A stretch of 64,000 nt of DNA from Protea cynaroides (Eukaryota; Streptophyta; Magnoliopsida; Proteales; Proteaceae). The DNA lies in contig CM053266.1 in NCBI GenBank assembly GCA_028583415.1, forward strand, positions 3,605,217-3,669,216, written 5' to 3'. Below are positions 22,881 to 34,811 of the stretch, piece by piece. Both the position numbers and the translations under genes were made by a program. The first letter of the stretch is position 1, and every line of letters begins with the position of its first letter. The notes beneath the pieces are model-generated. The model worked only from the letters and a program-made list of their open reading frames with translations, had not been told where the DNA came from and ran no database searches.

Positions 22881-24544
22881 CCAAGACGAATATGGCGAAT
22901 GAAAACATTCCAACTATAGAGTGGTAGTAATCTAAACATAGCAGTATGCATCCAAATATGGCAGTAATCATCTAAATATGACAGTAAGCATGTGTCAGAC
23001 AAATATGACAATAAGCATGTGTAGCATTCCAAACAGCAAGAATCATGCAAGCATCAAGATGGTGGACATATCAACATGGAATCCAATGGTTTAGATTTAA
23101 TATCATCACATAATCAGAAATCAATTGATCATCCAGTGGGTTAGATTTATCAATCAATGGCTCAAGATCAAAGGCCATAATCAAATCATGTGAAAATAAC
23201 ATATCAATGGTCCATATTCAAATCATTTTAAATTTTAAGCTAATGGGATTAATTTCATAGAAATTCCAAACATGTGGTGGGATCAATTTCATTGAATTTC
23301 CAAATCTATAGGATCATAGCCACATCAAAATTTCAAGATCAATGGTCTAATTTTATCTTTACCAAAATTCATGATCAAGACTTTGAATTTCATCTTATAT
23401 AATTTTTTATCAAAAGGGTCATATTTTAATCATCTTAAAAATTCATCCAATGGTCATCATATGATCAATAAAATTATCACTCAACCAATCATATCATCAA
23501 GTAAAATTATCATCCAACACATCAAATTTAATATCATCACATGCTCCACATAAAATCAAACATCCAGCCCATCAATTAAACAAGTTCAAAACCAACACCC
23601 AAATGAATCAGATTCAATTAAGGCCTATCAATCAAAATTCAAATTTTGAATCAAAAAAGATGTCATAGGAAAGGGGAATCGGTTTGGTCTGCAATAGAGT
23701 TTGGAGAAGTGAGTAGTCCGGGTTGAGCTACATGGGATTCTCAACCAATGGAACTATCTCGGGTTCAGCAGGAGGTGCATAAAACAGGTGGTTTGGTGCA
23801 TGCTACAGTGAAGTACTGATGAGAGGAAGTACCGATGGTTGTGCAAGGCTGTGCAGCAGGGTGTTATGGCAAGTGGCAATGGATTGCAGCAGCTTTGTGG
23901 AGGTGGGTTTGTGGTTTATGTGGATTTGCAGGTTGTGGAAATACTGGTTGGTTTGGGACGGTGATGGTCTTGCAGATTGGGTTCAGGAGAGAGAAACTGT
24001 TAGTGGTTGTGGACAGATGGCTGAGGTGTTGTGGGAGTTTTTAATGGAGGTGATTATAGCAAGTTGTGAATAGATAATCAAGAAGATTCACGGGGTAGAG
24101 GGATGGTTTCAAGTTTTCAGACTTGATGGAGGTTTGCTGTAACATATCAAGTCGGTGGGAATGTTTGAGGTTGCAAAGAGGGTTGGTGAGGTGGCCATCG
24201 GTGGTAGTATTCCTTGATAAAAAATAATAAAACCAAGAAAAACGGTAGCAGGGGGAAGCGGACTTACCTGAGTCTTTCTTCACCCCACGCTGCTTGTTCT
24301 CTCTATCTCGGTCCTCGTTTCTGCTGTGCTCCCTCTTTTTTTTGTTTTTTTTCTTCTCTTTCTCCACCTCCTCCTTCTTCTCGGTCCTCTCCCCTTCTTT
24401 TCTGATTTTTTCTTCTCCTCTCCACCTCCTCCTTCTTCTCGGTCTTCTCCCCTTCTTTTCTGATTTTTTTTTGTTTTATTCTTCTCCTCTCCACCTCCTC
24501 CTTCTTCTCGGTCCTCTCCCCTTCTTTTCTCTTTTTTTCTTTTT

Positions 24545-24547
<3 letters not shown>

Positions 24548-24592
<45 letters not shown>
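24548..24592. repeat. (CT)n microsatellite and pyrimidine tract
   Basis: Uninterrupted TC/CT run within the pyrimidine-rich stretch 24280-24870, which also holds three tandem copies of CTCCACCTCCTCCTTCTTCT (about 24365, 24418 and 24489). Confidence 0.9.
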
Positions 24593-25054
24593 GATTCTCC
24601 TCCAGCTCCCTTTTATTTTTTTTTCCTCTCTCGATCCAACGCCCTTATCTTCTCGATTTTCTCTCTCCCCCCGATTTGTTTCCTTTTCGGATCCCCTCTC
24701 TCTCTTCGGGATCTTCTCCTTTATTTTTTTCTTTTTTTGGTTCTTCCTCCACCTCCTCCTTCTTCTCCGTTTTCTCTCTTCTAGATTTTCCCTTTTCTCC
24801 TTTCTAGTCCGTCTCTCTCTAAATATTTTTTTTAGAAAGAAAATCCTTCCTTTCTAACTCTCAATCTCATGGCTTACCTAAACCCAAAAAAACCTATCCC
24901 TCATATTTTCTCTCCTTCTCAATCTTTCCTTTTCTTTCCTCAATCTCAATCTCACGGCTCTCTATTTCTTACTTTGCTCTCTCGGATTTTTTTTTCAATT
25001 TCTTTCCTTAAAATATATTCCGTTGATCCCACTCTCAACACCTATATTATAATA

Positions 25055-25057
25055 TAT

Positions 25058-25103
<46 letters not shown>
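25055..25103. repeat. (TA)n microsatellite in G2
   Basis: About 20 TA units followed by degenerate ATATAATATGTA phrases to 25240. Confidence 0.9.
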
Positions 25104-25108
<5 letters not shown>

Positions 25109-27132
25109 GATATATATACATATAATATGTACTACATAATATATATACATATAATATAATATATAGAAAATATGTAAATTATTGATTTTGTACACATAAT
25201 ATATATACATATAATATAATTTATAGAAAATATGTAACTCATGATGCACAAGGTTGGAACAATTTGAATTGACGCTTGGGCTGAATTGATTGGACTGAGT
25301 TAACTGGATTTAACTGGGTTTTCTCTCTCTATCATTTCATGGGTCATTTCCGCTATCATTCTGCATGGAATTTTTTGATAGCCTTTATTCTACATTTTTT
25401 GTGTCCACTTTGTAGAACATTAAAAATGAGGAATATTGGAGCTTGAATCAACTCATTTGGAAATAAAATGGCCACCCTATGAATTTTTCAAGTTTAAGTA
25501 GGCCAATTATCGATAATTTGGTTGACCATTTTGCATGGGATCCTTCGGAAATTTCTACCCGAGATTTTTCACGTCGACTTTGTAGGACATCACAAATGAA
25601 AAACAATGGCCTTGGAATCGTCTGAATCCGACGTAGAACGGAAAAGATATAAAGCTTTGAAGTTCTAACGATAACTTTGCATGCAAGCTTGCATGGGACC
25701 CACTGGTGACTTCTACCCGGGATTTTTTACGTCCACTTTGTAGAACATCATGAATGAAGAATAATGGTCTTGGAATCATCTGAATCCGATGTCGGATGAT
25801 CAAGATATGATGATTTGAAATTCAAACAATACGACTTAGGATAATTTGCATGAAGGCCCCTGGGATTATTATTATTTATAATAATTTCAGAAACCTCCCT
25901 TATATGTATCATCTGACTAAAATGGTCATATCTTCTTCGTTTGATATCATAATTAAGCGATTCTAGTATCATTTCGAAGATAATTCCATGACCTATGCAA
26001 CCATGCAGATTACAGCCTGTGACCTTATTGTGGGGTCTACCGAAAACTACCTCGAGGTCGTAGTCAAAACCCAAATTTTTACTTATCTTTCTTCCTTTTC
26101 TGTCCACACACTAGTAGGACTTTGATCAGTTGGAAATGACAAAAATGGGGTGCTTACAATAACATAATTTGATATTTTATTTATGATTATCACAGTTAGA
26201 TTCCTCAGTTCATTTAATATTAAGACTTCCGCAATTGTGTATTTATTATGATTATGGTTGTGGATGTGTATGGTTTAGTTTACAAGGACACATCCTATTA
26301 GAGATCCTGGTTTAACCGTTGGTTTATTAACGGTTCATCACACCGTTCTGAATGGTGTGGAATTGGGGTGTGACACGATCACTGGCAGATGAAGGAACTC
26401 AACCTCTGTCCAGAGCCTCGGGTGTACTGCAAGATTATTTGACACAACTTGATTCCCCAAAGTGGTTACTATGAGAAGGTTTCACAGATGACCCAGTATC
26501 TCCTTTACTGTACTTGCACTAGATAGCCTGTCTGCCTTTCGTACATTATTATCAAGACCACATATAAAGCCACGATGCCTAGCCTGAAGGGTAACCTATC
26601 CTATGGGCCCTTGATCACCATCCTACTCTCTCGCCTGCAGGTGGACTTGATGGATGAGAGGATCTGTGAGGAGACCGTTTCAACTAACCTCGACTGAGAG
26701 GCCATCTACAAGATGGGGATGCGAGATGTGTAAGTCAGTGACAAGGAGAGAAATGCTCTGGTGCGTCCTCTCACTCAAGTGGCGACAGCAAATGCGGAGG
26801 CGATAGCAGCAGAGGCATCAAAGAGTAACGATGATGAGGGTGATGACTGGATGTATATGGATGTGGATGCCATCCCTCCTTCATCACCGTAGCATTCTAC
26901 AAGAGCTATCCCTTCTCGAACTTCTCACTCTGCTGGCCCTTCATGCCCACCACTAGATGATATGATGGCATTACTACATGAGATTCGCTATGCTCAGCGA
27001 GCTACTGATCACAGAGTGGCGAATCTCACCGAAAGCCTCCGAGTGACCCAAGCACATGTAGCCTGACTCACGAGGGTGTACACCGAGGATCGTGATAGAG
27101 ACCGAAAGGTACCTCCTCCTTCAGCACCATAA

Positions 27133-27407
27133 TATGTTATATTTTCCTTCCATTAATATTACAGAGTAACTATCTAGACTGTGGAACTCTGATTCCAAAT
27201 GTACATCGGGTTATTTAACTTCGGATTTACATGTATAAAAATATGCATATTGTTTCTCATTTACATATGTGCATTATTTTCTTTCTTAATTTATATCTCT
27301 AGCAACACAAGTGCTTATGATGTGTTTGTATTAAAGCTTCTAAATTTTTCCTAACTCAGTTCATGACTCTTGTAGAAGTATTCAGATTTAACAGGCAGAG
27401 CCTGAGC
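27133..27407. other. Element B 5' leader next to the primer-binding site
   Basis: Leader between the end of the antisense gene and the primer-binding site, similar in layout to A (AGAGTAACT, TCAGTTCATGACTC). No gene seen. Confidence 0.45.
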
Positions 27408-27419
27408 ACTCTGATACCA
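27408..27419 (-). promoter_or_regulatory. Primer-binding site, element B
   Basis: Minus strand TGGTATCAGAGT, one base off the standard initiator-Met site, three bases from the LTR end. Confidence 0.85.
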
Positions 27420-27422
27420 AGC

Positions 27423-28030
27423 TGTCACACCCCAATTCTAGACTAATCAGTAGTGTGATGAACCATCACGAGAACTAACGGTTCAAACCAGGATCTCGTA
27501 TAGGCCATGCCCACCCGGTTAAACCAGACACATTCCTTAATAATAATCAGAGTAAATAAATTATAGCGGAAGTCTTTATTATTAATGAACTGAGTCTCTA
27601 ACAATGATAATAAATAATTAAATTCAATTACTTCAAAATAACTCAAGATATAAAGTAAAATAATCAATTACATGTTTCAATAGAAAAAAAAAAGAGCTAA
27701 ACTAATCAAAAACACATTGGTTACACTCGCATGACGGATCATGCGCTTCCTTTATAGCATTTACGTCCATGGCTGCTACATGTCCATACATCGATACATT
27801 CACATAATCTTCAATAGTAAGACCTGCATCAACAACTAAAAATATTCGATGACGAAAAGGTGAGCACACATCACGGCTCAGTGAGCAAACAAAACAATGC
27901 ACAACATATGCATGCATTCAATTCATATCTTTGGTCTAGTTTTAAGTTTATAATGTGCTAAGAAAGGTTTGGCGGCCACTGCACCTCTATACATGAGTAT
28001 GTGAATCCGCCCAATGGATCAAACACCATT
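27423..28030 (-). repeat. Element B 5' LTR, truncated
   Basis: About 600 bases of the 3' end of B's 5' LTR (plus-strand start TGTCACACC). It stops at CACCATT where the LTR of C begins. The corresponding C sequence continues CACCATTGTCGTCCC, so B's LTR was cut by the C insertion. Its other half should lie beyond the window. Confidence 0.85.
27702..27823 (-). other. Conserved 39-codon LTR reading frame (B 5' LTR)
   Basis: Intact frame LTIEDYVNVSMYGHVAAM...HDPSCECNQCVFD and stop, 122 nt, behind CTGATG-type acceptor TTGATGCAG. It survives although the rest of B is full of stops. Confidence 0.5.
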
Positions 28031-30353
28031 TGTAAGACCCGTACGCCACTAACTTGGTCTAATCGTGTCGTGCCAGGTCTTCCCATCATTGCTGGACCAA
28101 GTGGACCGACCGTGCGAAGATGAATCACAAAACCAGGTATGAATCGAGTTAAAATGCTCAAAATTATGTGTATGGTCGAATACCTAGGTAGGTATGGTCG
28201 ACCATAAGGTAGGAAACAAAGGTCACTGATCCAGGACCCTACGATAGACGGATTCTGCGACCGTAGGCCATCGATTGTGAGACCCTAGATCAGACTCCGA
28301 GTTGGAAACTTTCCTAACTCAATGGGGGATTTCTTTCCTAATATTGGAGAACTCTATATGAAGAATTTTTCTCTATATAAAGGACGTCCCTCAACCTTTT
28401 TCACTCTTTTAGAACGTTAGTAAACCCTAAAGGAAGAGAAAGAGAAGGAGAGAGAAGGAAGAGAAGGAGAAGAAGAGAAGACTAAGGAAAAGGTTTTTTT
28501 AAGAAGATTTTAGCTCTCTACCATAGGCAAAGGTATGGACCTAATCTCTGAAGATGTAAATTCTATGGAATAAGGCTTCTATAGGGGATTAAAGATGTCA
28601 ACCTATTATGATCCATGTGATTCCTTGAGTAAATCCCAAGGCTAATCTCGGGGTGAGTTTGGTGATAATGGTTGATGAGAAACTACTAATGATGACCATA
28701 GGATAACCATAGTATGAACCCAAGAGAAAAGCCGAGGAGTTGACCCAAGAAGAACTCGAATTGAATGTAGTTTATGACCAGAAATCTTAAGGTCGCAGCT
28801 ACGATTGACCATAGCATGACTAGCATGATCAAAGTATTAACCGTAGGCATTCGAAAAGAATTCAGAAACCATATGGTTGCAGGTACGGTCGCATAGGGTA
28901 AGACCGTAGGGTATCGATCGTAGACAGTAAGGTCAACACAGTATGAGACCATAGGACCAATCAAACACCTATCAGTGCTCTGTTTTGATTTTTGACTACT
29001 GTAACATGTTACATATGAACCTTGACTTAAATTTATATAACTATTAGGTTATTAAATTGATTTAAAGATAATTACAAGGCTTGGAAGGAGATTGAGTTTT
29101 GGTAACAGGTGAGGGAACAAGACCTAAACTAATTGGCTAATAACAAGTTGTTTTACTTATTGAGTCCAATGCTATTGAATCTACGCTTGTATGCTTGTAG
29201 TGTGCATCTCACATGCCATCCAATATTCCTGTTATTACTGCTCATGCATATTTATTTATGTCTAATTATAATATGATGATGATGATGATGATGCTAGAAA
29301 TAGGCATGGGATTGTGTGTATGTGGTTAGTGTGCTTGATGCGAGTGGAGCATCAGGGGGAGGACGTGGCATGGTGGTCTTTGACCTGGTCACCAGACTCT
29401 AGCTCTATCTCTACTCAAGTCTTTCCCATTAATATCATCGTATCACCATTACCTTAGCAGAACTATTACGTCGTAGGACATCAGGGGAGATGGTCTCGGA
29501 CCATGTAGTCTCTGGCTCTGTCAAGGGGACTTAGCTTTATCTCTATCGACGTATTGAGGGACGCTAGGGTGAGGCCTTGGATACACTGGATGACATTTAG
29601 GATTGGTTAGTTGTGAGCCCAGTTTGCAAGCCCACGCCAATAGGGGCTTACGCGTTGGTATGGGTAGGGCATCAGGGAAAGTGTTGGCAGTGTTTGTTTC
29701 AGACACTTTAGCTCTATCTCAATTCCATGGTAGTGTATGTGGGACGACAATGGTGTTTGATCCATTCGGTGGATTCACACACTTGTGTATAGAGGTTCGG
29801 GGGCCACCAAACCTTTCTATAGCTTATTGCAAACTTAAAAACCAGACCAAATATATAAATTGAATGTATGCATATATTTGTTGCATTGTTTTGTTTGCTC
29901 ACTGAGCCGTGATGTGTGCTCACCCTTTCAACGTCGAATATTTTAATTGATGATCCAAGTCCTACTGTTGAAGATTATGTGAATGAGTCGACGTATTGAC
30001 ACGCTGCGGCCATAGATGTAGAAGATGTAGAAGATACGCATGATCCTTCATGCGAGTGCAACTAGTACATTTTTTATTAGTTTAGTTATATTTGATTATT
30101 GGAACATGTAATGGGTTAATTAATTTTATGTCTTGAGTTTTGGAGATAATTAGATTAATTATTTATCATGGTTAAATGCTCAGTTCATTATTTATAAAGA
30201 CTTCCGCTTATTTGTTTATTATCTCTGATTATTACTGTGGAATGTGTGTGTGGTTGATATGGTGGGTACTACCTAACGGAGATCCTAGTTGAACCGTTGG
30301 TTTATTGACTGTTCGTCACACCATTCTGGTTAGTTCAGAATTGAGGTGTGACA
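28031..30353 (+). repeat. Element C 5' LTR
   Basis: TGTAAGACCCGTACGCC...GGTGTGACA, 2323 bp. TATA-like TATATAAA near 28374; donor-like AAAG|GTATGG at 28533; ATG microsatellite 29274-29294. Unlike A, E and H, its dispersed motif is GACCATAGG/GACCGTAGG instead of GACCCT, and the GTTAAC motif is absent. Confidence 0.92.
29959..30080 (+). other. Decayed copy of the 39-codon LTR frame (C 5' LTR)
   Basis: Same 122-nt length. TGA at codon 13 and TAG near codon 36 interrupt it, and the acceptor reads CCAA instead of GCAG. The only clearly broken copy of ten. Confidence 0.6.
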
Positions 30354-30356
30354 ACT

Positions 30357-30368
30357 TGGTATCAGAGC
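30357..30368 (+). promoter_or_regulatory. Primer-binding site, element C
   Basis: TGGTATCAGAGC, three bases after the LTR end; matches initiator-Met tRNA. Confidence 0.92.
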
Positions 30369-30517
30369 TCTCTCAAGTTCTACCCATTGACCTAACTACT
30401 TCCACATGAGTCATGACCTGAGTTAGGTTAAAATTAAAAACTGTAATAAGAACACACCATAAGCACCTGTGTTGTTTGAGACATAAACAAAGGGAATAAT
30501 GCACCTATGTAAAGGAT

Positions 30518-30519
<2 letters not shown>

Positions 30520-30560
<41 letters not shown>
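30520..30560. repeat. (TA)n microsatellite in the C leader
   Basis: About 20 AT units. C2 has only a trace (ATATATATA) at the matching place near 37322. Confidence 0.9.
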
Positions 30561-30564
<4 letters not shown>

Positions 30565-30644
30565 AATAAAAATAAGAAAAATATACATCTGAATCAGAGT
30601 TACAGTCCACAAGCCAGACAATTACTCTGCAATATAAATGGCAA

Positions 30645-31876
30645 TCATGGAGCTGGGGGTGCTGGAGGAGGAGGTGCCTTACAGTCTCTATCATAGTCCT
30701 CCACATACACTCTCTCAAGCCAGGCTACCTGAGTCTGGGTGGCTCGGATCGGAGACTAGCCGCCAGATCTACTATCCGCTGGTCTGTAGCACGCTGAGCC
30801 TTGTGAATCTCACGTAGTAGCGCCATCATGTCATCTGATGGTGGGCATGAAGGGCCAGCTGAGTGAGAAGTTTGATAAGGACCAGGTCCAGTAGAATAGT
30901 GTGGTGATGGAGGAGGTATGGCATCTACATCCATGTACATCCTATCATCATCCTCCTCATCATCACTCTCGTGTGCCTCTGCTGCTGCTACTGCTACTGC
31001 CACCTCCACATCTACTGCCGCTACCCGAGTGAGAGGTCGTCTCATAGCATTCCTCTTGTCATCACTGACCTGTATCTCTCTCATGCCCATCCTACTGATG
31101 GCCTCCCAATCAAGATTAGCTGAGAAGGTGTCTTCAAAAATCCTCTCATCCTCTAGGTTCACCTATAGATGCTCAAGCAAGGTGGAGATCAGCCTTCCAT
31201 AGGGCAAGTTACCTCTCGAGTTAGGCAACCTAGATCTGTGCATAGTCCGAAGGATGATGTACTAGAGACAAACAGGCTGCCTAGTACAGATACAGTACAA
31301 CAGGTACTGAGTCAGTTGAGAGACCATCTCATAGTTTCCACCCTAAGGGATCAGATTATGTTGGATAATCTTACAGTAGACCCGTGGCTCTGGACGCAGG
31401 TTAATCGCCTTTATTTCCCAGCTGTCGTCCCGAAGAATCTGATTGTCTATCTCTGCATGCACCTGTGTAGATAGGAATTGGGGCTCCCTTGGTGCACAGT
31501 AGACCAACTGTCCATCATTGGAAATGCCCAGGAGATCAGCCAACTCCTGACAGTTGAAAGAGATAGGAACCCCTTTCACCCAACTGGTGATCCGAAGCTC
31601 TCTACCCCTATCCACATCTTCTAGGTCACCCTCCACTTGAAGGTGATAGTAGAACTACTTTACTAAATCTGGGCGAGTATAAGCCTCGTACAGGATCACT
31701 GGAAGCCAGCCCATATCACCAAATGCCCTCTCCACATCAAACAGGGCTAAGTAGGCTAAGTTCACACATCGACCCCCTTCCACTTTGTTCCGATCAAACC
31801 ATGGATATTGCACCTCAGCTTCAACGGACCAGAAGCAATGTGGGTCATGGACATGAGGAACCTTGGTGCAAACCAT
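30645..31876 (-). pseudogene. Antisense gene of element C
   Basis: Minus-strand coding remnant between the primer-binding site and gag. It starts at an ATG (MVCTKVPHVHDPH, 31876). Conserved blocks: LALFDVERAFGDMGWLPVI, SWVKGVPISFNCQELADLLG, EPRVYCKIIQHNLI, then an Ala/Val-rich stretch, DDRMYMDVDAIPPPSP near 30900-30950, one KAQRATDQRI unit and a Pro/Ala-rich C-terminus. Stops and at least one frameshift break it into three long pieces. The splice acceptor before the ATG, seen in A and E, is lost by a small deletion. Confidence 0.75.
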
Positions 31877-32771
31877 GATAAATAAAAGAGAAGAAAATAA
31901 GGAAAACAAGTTAGAAAATTTAAATTTGGGCAGCATAACGACATAAATTGGGGAAAAGCCTCACTTTTTACCCAACCATTGGGCAAGAGGACTTACATAG
32001 GTTCCAAATCATCCTACAAGGCTCATACAATGGAAAATTTTAACTAGGTAGATTTGATTTGAAGAATTTTGACAATTGGGAAAAATCCCAAAATTTAGGT
32101 CAAAACTAAGAATTTTTAAATTTCTACCAAACCAATCAATGAAACCCAAATTTTCTTGAGGGCTTTCATCCGTTGGGTAGCCAATGGCAAAAGCCCCCAA
32201 TAAAAATCAAATTTTTACGGTCCAAGAAATATTAATTAGAAGGAAAATTTATAAATGGTAAAAACCTAGGTATGAAAGCTTGAAAAGGGGAAAAGAATAG
32301 AAAACATACCTCGAGGGATAGAATGTAACTAGTCAATCGATGGAAAAATCACCAAGTTCGTATGGTTGATACTGTAGCAACTCAGTGGTAGCGAGCTGAG
32401 CTGAGACCGTAAGAGAAAGAAGGAGAAATGAGAGAGAAATCTCAAAAAAAACATGTTTAAAAACCTGATTTTGAATCATACGGTCGCACAATTTGACCAA
32501 AACATGCGACCATGTGATCGATCGTATGATCGACCATAGGGTCCCGGGAAGTTGCCAGGGTTTTGATGGTCGAACCTATGGTCACACAACATGCAACCGT
32601 AGGCTATCGACCGTATGACTGACTGTTGTCTACTTTTTGATTCTGCTCGAACTTTTGCTTGTTGATTTTGTTTCTTCTCTCGCTTTCCATTGTGAGACTA
32701 ACCTAATACTACCATTTTATCTTGTCTCACCTGTACAGCCTTTCCAATTACCATTTTGTCCAGGAATTTAA
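31877..32771. other. Element C leader between the antisense gene and gag
   Basis: It contains the decayed antisense intron, with a good donor CTCGAG|GTATGT read on the minus strand at 32309 and the conserved phrase GGGCTTTCATCCGTTGG near 32160. From 32480 to 32630 there is a cluster of GACCATAGG / CGACCGTA motifs matching those in the C LTR. Gag starts at 32772. No other gene seen. Confidence 0.55.
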
Positions 32772-34034
32772 ATGGCTGGGCATAGATTTAGCAAAAGGAG
32801 ATAGAATGCAAACCCACCTCCACCACCTATGGAGACCAATGACAACGAAGGTCAGCAAGGACAAGAAGGAAATGTTGGGAATCAAGGTACTATGCCTCAG
32901 GATGTTCACCCCAAGCCAACCCAACCAACTTACCTGCACCACCTACAGATTTGGTTACTGTGGTGATGAATTTGGCACAGCAAGTGCAACAGATACAGCA
33001 AATGCAAGCCAACATGTAAGCTGCTATGGGAATTGCTTCCCCAGTTGTAAACACAACACCTCTACCTGCAGGGCAAGCTAGTACCATCCTCAAACTCCAG
33101 TTGTACAAGTTCAAGTGCAGAACCCTGAAGCACCGCAAAGCGGGTACAACCAGGGTAACTATTAGTACCAACCGCCTACGTATGGAGCATATGCTCAGTA
33201 TCAACTTGATCACTCCAGATTGATTGAACATTTTCTGAAGATGAAGCCTAAGGAATTCAATGGCAAGCTATCGGATCCTCTGTGGCCAGCTCACTGGATC
33301 GACGAGATGGAAAGAAATTTTATGTTGATGACTATAAATGAAGAGGAGAAGGTGTTATCTACGATTTTTACGCTGAAAGGTGATGCACACCATTGGTGGA
33401 AATCTACTCAAAGTTATATATTGACAAAGTACACCCAACTGACCTGGGCTATTTACAAGGAAGCTTTCTTTGAGATGTATTTTCCCAAGAGTTTCAGAGA
33501 CCAGATGGAAAAAAGAATTTCTGAGTCTATATCAAGGACAAATGTTTGTAGATGCTTATCAACAGCGTTATGAAGAGCTGTTTTTCTTTGCTCCCTCTAG
33601 CATACAAGAGGAAAATACCAAAACCTGAAGGTTCGTCATGGGACTTAGGGGAAGCATCCGTGAGCATGTACTGGGACTAGAAAAGAAGATTTATAATGAA
33701 GCGGTACAAATTGCTCGAGTACTGAAATTGAGCTAGAGGGAGAGTTATTTTGCTCAAAATAGGGGTATAAAGAGGCCGAATGGGAATATGTTCAACGGAG
33801 GGAACTCAAGAACATTCAAACCCTTCCGTACTCAAGGCTTCAATGCTGCAGCCAAGACTACTCCAACAGCCCAACCTCAATAGAAGCAAAGTAATGCTGG
33901 AGTCAAATACTTCAACTACGATCAAGTAGGGCATTATTCAACAGAATATTCTAAGCTAAGGAAGCAGCTATAGCAAGGAAAAATTTATGCAATTACTTCT
34001 GAGGATGCTGCCACATCGCCTGATGTGGTCACAT
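32772..34034 (+). pseudogene. Element C gag
   Basis: Starts MAGHRFSKRR, with an in-frame TAG soon after and a frameshift near 32915. The core begins near 33220 with IEHFLKMKPKEFNGKLSDP and EEKVLSTIFTLKGDAHHWW. A frameshift near 33530 follows, then EELFFFAPSS, RGIKRPNGN, and a degraded zinc knuckle (CFNYD-type; KYFNYDQVGHYSTE near 33905) that has lost its first cysteines. It ends at the candidate intron donor (ACAT|GTATGA). A capsid-type RNA-packaging protein; this copy is broken. Confidence 0.8.
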
Positions 34035-34102
34035 GTATGATTCAACCTTTTGTTTTGAAATACCTTGTGTGAGCATGTAGACTAAATTAAATCAAATCAC
34101 AG
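34035..34102 (+). other. Candidate gag-protease intron, element C
   Basis: 68 nt, GTATGATT...GTAGACTAAATT...AAATCACAG. The donor has lost the exon-side G (ACAT|GT). In-frame stops are present. Confidence 0.55.
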
Positions 34103-34694
34103 GTATAATAACTATTAATGGCATACCCGCTAGAGTACTCTTTAACTCTAGGGCTACTCATTCTTTTATATTTGTGTCGTTTCGAAAGAAGTTAAATCTA
34201 CCCCTCAGGTCTTTAGACTACAAACTATTTGTACGATCACCTATGGGATTAGAAGTAGAACTAGACCAAGGTTATGGACCATGTCCAGTTATTATCAGTG
34301 AGAAGACTATGGATGCAACCTTAATCTAACACAGGATGGTAGACTTTGACGTTATCCTAGGGATGGACTGGTTATCCCAGCATTCTGCGAGTTTGATTTG
34401 TGCTGAGAAGAAGATATCATTTAAAGACAAGAAAGGCGCAGAGTTCAGTTTTATGGGAACCAAACTTCCCCATAAACAAAAACTCATTCCTTTGGCATTA
34501 AAAACTAGAAGATGCCTCGAGAAAAGAGGAGTTGGGTACCTAGTGTCCGTGGTCTACCTCACCAAGGAAGCACCACGAATGGAAGATATTGAAGTTGTGC
34601 GTGAATTTCTGGATGTATTTCCTGAGGAATTACTAGGAATACCACCTGATCGAGCGACAAAGTTCGTTATAGACCTTATATCTGGAGCCGCACT
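34103..34694 (+). pseudogene. Element C protease and truncated pol
   Basis: Protease near 34125 with the DSG motif decayed (LFNSRATHSF), then FDVILGMDWLSQHS and the linker DVFPEELLGIPPD. It ends at DLISGAA, the start of reverse transcriptase, where the deletion joins it to LTR-edge sequence. No catalytic reverse transcriptase, RNase H or integrase remains. Confidence 0.82.
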
Positions 34695-34811
34695 TGTAAG
34701 ATCCGCACGTACAAATTTTGAGGACGAAATTTCTTATAAGGGTGGTGAAGTAGTAAGACCCTCACGCCACGAATCTGGTCAAACCTTATATTCTCGTGTC
34801 ATGACCGGTCT
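34695..34811 (+). repeat. Stuttered LTR starts with a duplicated internal end
   Basis: Two short units precede the C2 LTR. Unit one (34695-34750) begins TGTAAGATCCG and contains the pol-end phrase TTTTGAGGACGAAATTTCTT and a decayed polypurine tract. Unit two (34751-34811) begins TAGTAAGACCC and continues as an LTR start up to GACCGG. The same arrangement, in opposite orientation, adjoins the F LTR at 40719-40775. Confidence 0.75.

Larger units (their letters stand above)
20680..26158. mobile_element. G2: giant solo LTR inside LTR D
   Basis: A 5.5-kb insertion with ends TGTGAGGACAAAG and GGGGTGCTTACA, flanked by a perfect ATAAC duplication (20675-20679 and 26159-26163). It shares starts, ends and an internal order of repeats with G1: short unit array, 39-bp minisatellite, A/T-rich stretch, pyrimidine tract, (TA)n, then a 1-kb unique tail. 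No protein frame. Likely the LTR of an Ogre/Tat-type element, but unproven. Confidence 0.85.
18567..26375 (+). mobile_element. Solo LTR D, carrying nested G2
   Basis: A chromovirus LTR (TGTAAGACCTG...GGTGTGACA) with no internal region. The duplications are CGACC (18562-18566) and CGATC (26376-26380), one mismatch. Without G2 it is about 2.33 kb. It is close to the E LTR. It contains TATAAATA (18931-18938), a GAGAAAGAG leader, a donor-like CTAAG|GTATGG (19083), TCGACCC clusters, an ATG microsatellite near 19820, one degraded GTTAACCTTTG motif (20288) and an intact 39-codon block. Solo LTRs arise by recombination between the two LTRs of a full element. Confidence 0.9.
18204..27132 (+). pseudogene. 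Antisense gene of element B, split by solo LTR D
   Basis: Plus-strand remnant in two parts, 18204-18561 and 26376-27132. Part one reads VNLASLALFYAERAFGDM, LVKGVPISFN and LLGISND. Part two resumes with WQMKELNLCPEPRVYCKII, then GNLSYGPLIT, an acidic stretch with WMYMDVDAIPP, one RYAQRATDHRV coiled unit, and the Pro-rich end PPPSAP. Removing D and one copy of its duplication restores the reading across the junction. Many in-frame stops. The N-terminus is deleted. Function unknown; see the A copy. Confidence 0.75.
1..28030 (-). mobile_element. Element B: host Ty3/gypsy chromovirus, fragmented by insertions
   Basis: B is the outermost minus-strand element visible. Its pieces, from right to left, are a truncated 5' LTR (27423-28030), primer-binding site (27408-27419), antisense gene (27132 back to 18204), leader, gag (17914-17396, then 12875-12022) and protease (319-1). 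The rest of pol lies beyond the left edge. The pieces are separated by element A, solo LTR G1 and solo LTR D. In each case the host sequence rejoins exactly when the insertion and one copy of its target duplication are removed. B's reading frames hold many stops, so it is old. Its LTR resembles that of C. Confidence 0.85.
28031..34811 (+). mobile_element. Element C: chromovirus with most of pol deleted
   Basis: Plus-strand element inserted in the B LTR after CACCATT. It has a 5' LTR, primer-binding site, antisense gene, gag and protease. Then the sequence jumps from SGAA at the start of reverse transcriptase to the last residues before the 3' LTR. About 2.9 kb of reverse transcriptase, RNase H, integrase and chromodomain is gone by comparison with H. 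The 3' side carries three successive LTR starts (34695, 34751 and 34812), the last of which is the LTR of C2. C and C2 thus form an LTR-internal-LTR-internal array. Confidence 0.8.

Noticed and set aside
29951..30080. Selection on the 39-codon frame in the C LTR
   Set aside because: This copy has two stops and a mutated acceptor, so it counts as decayed; it was kept only for its conserved length.
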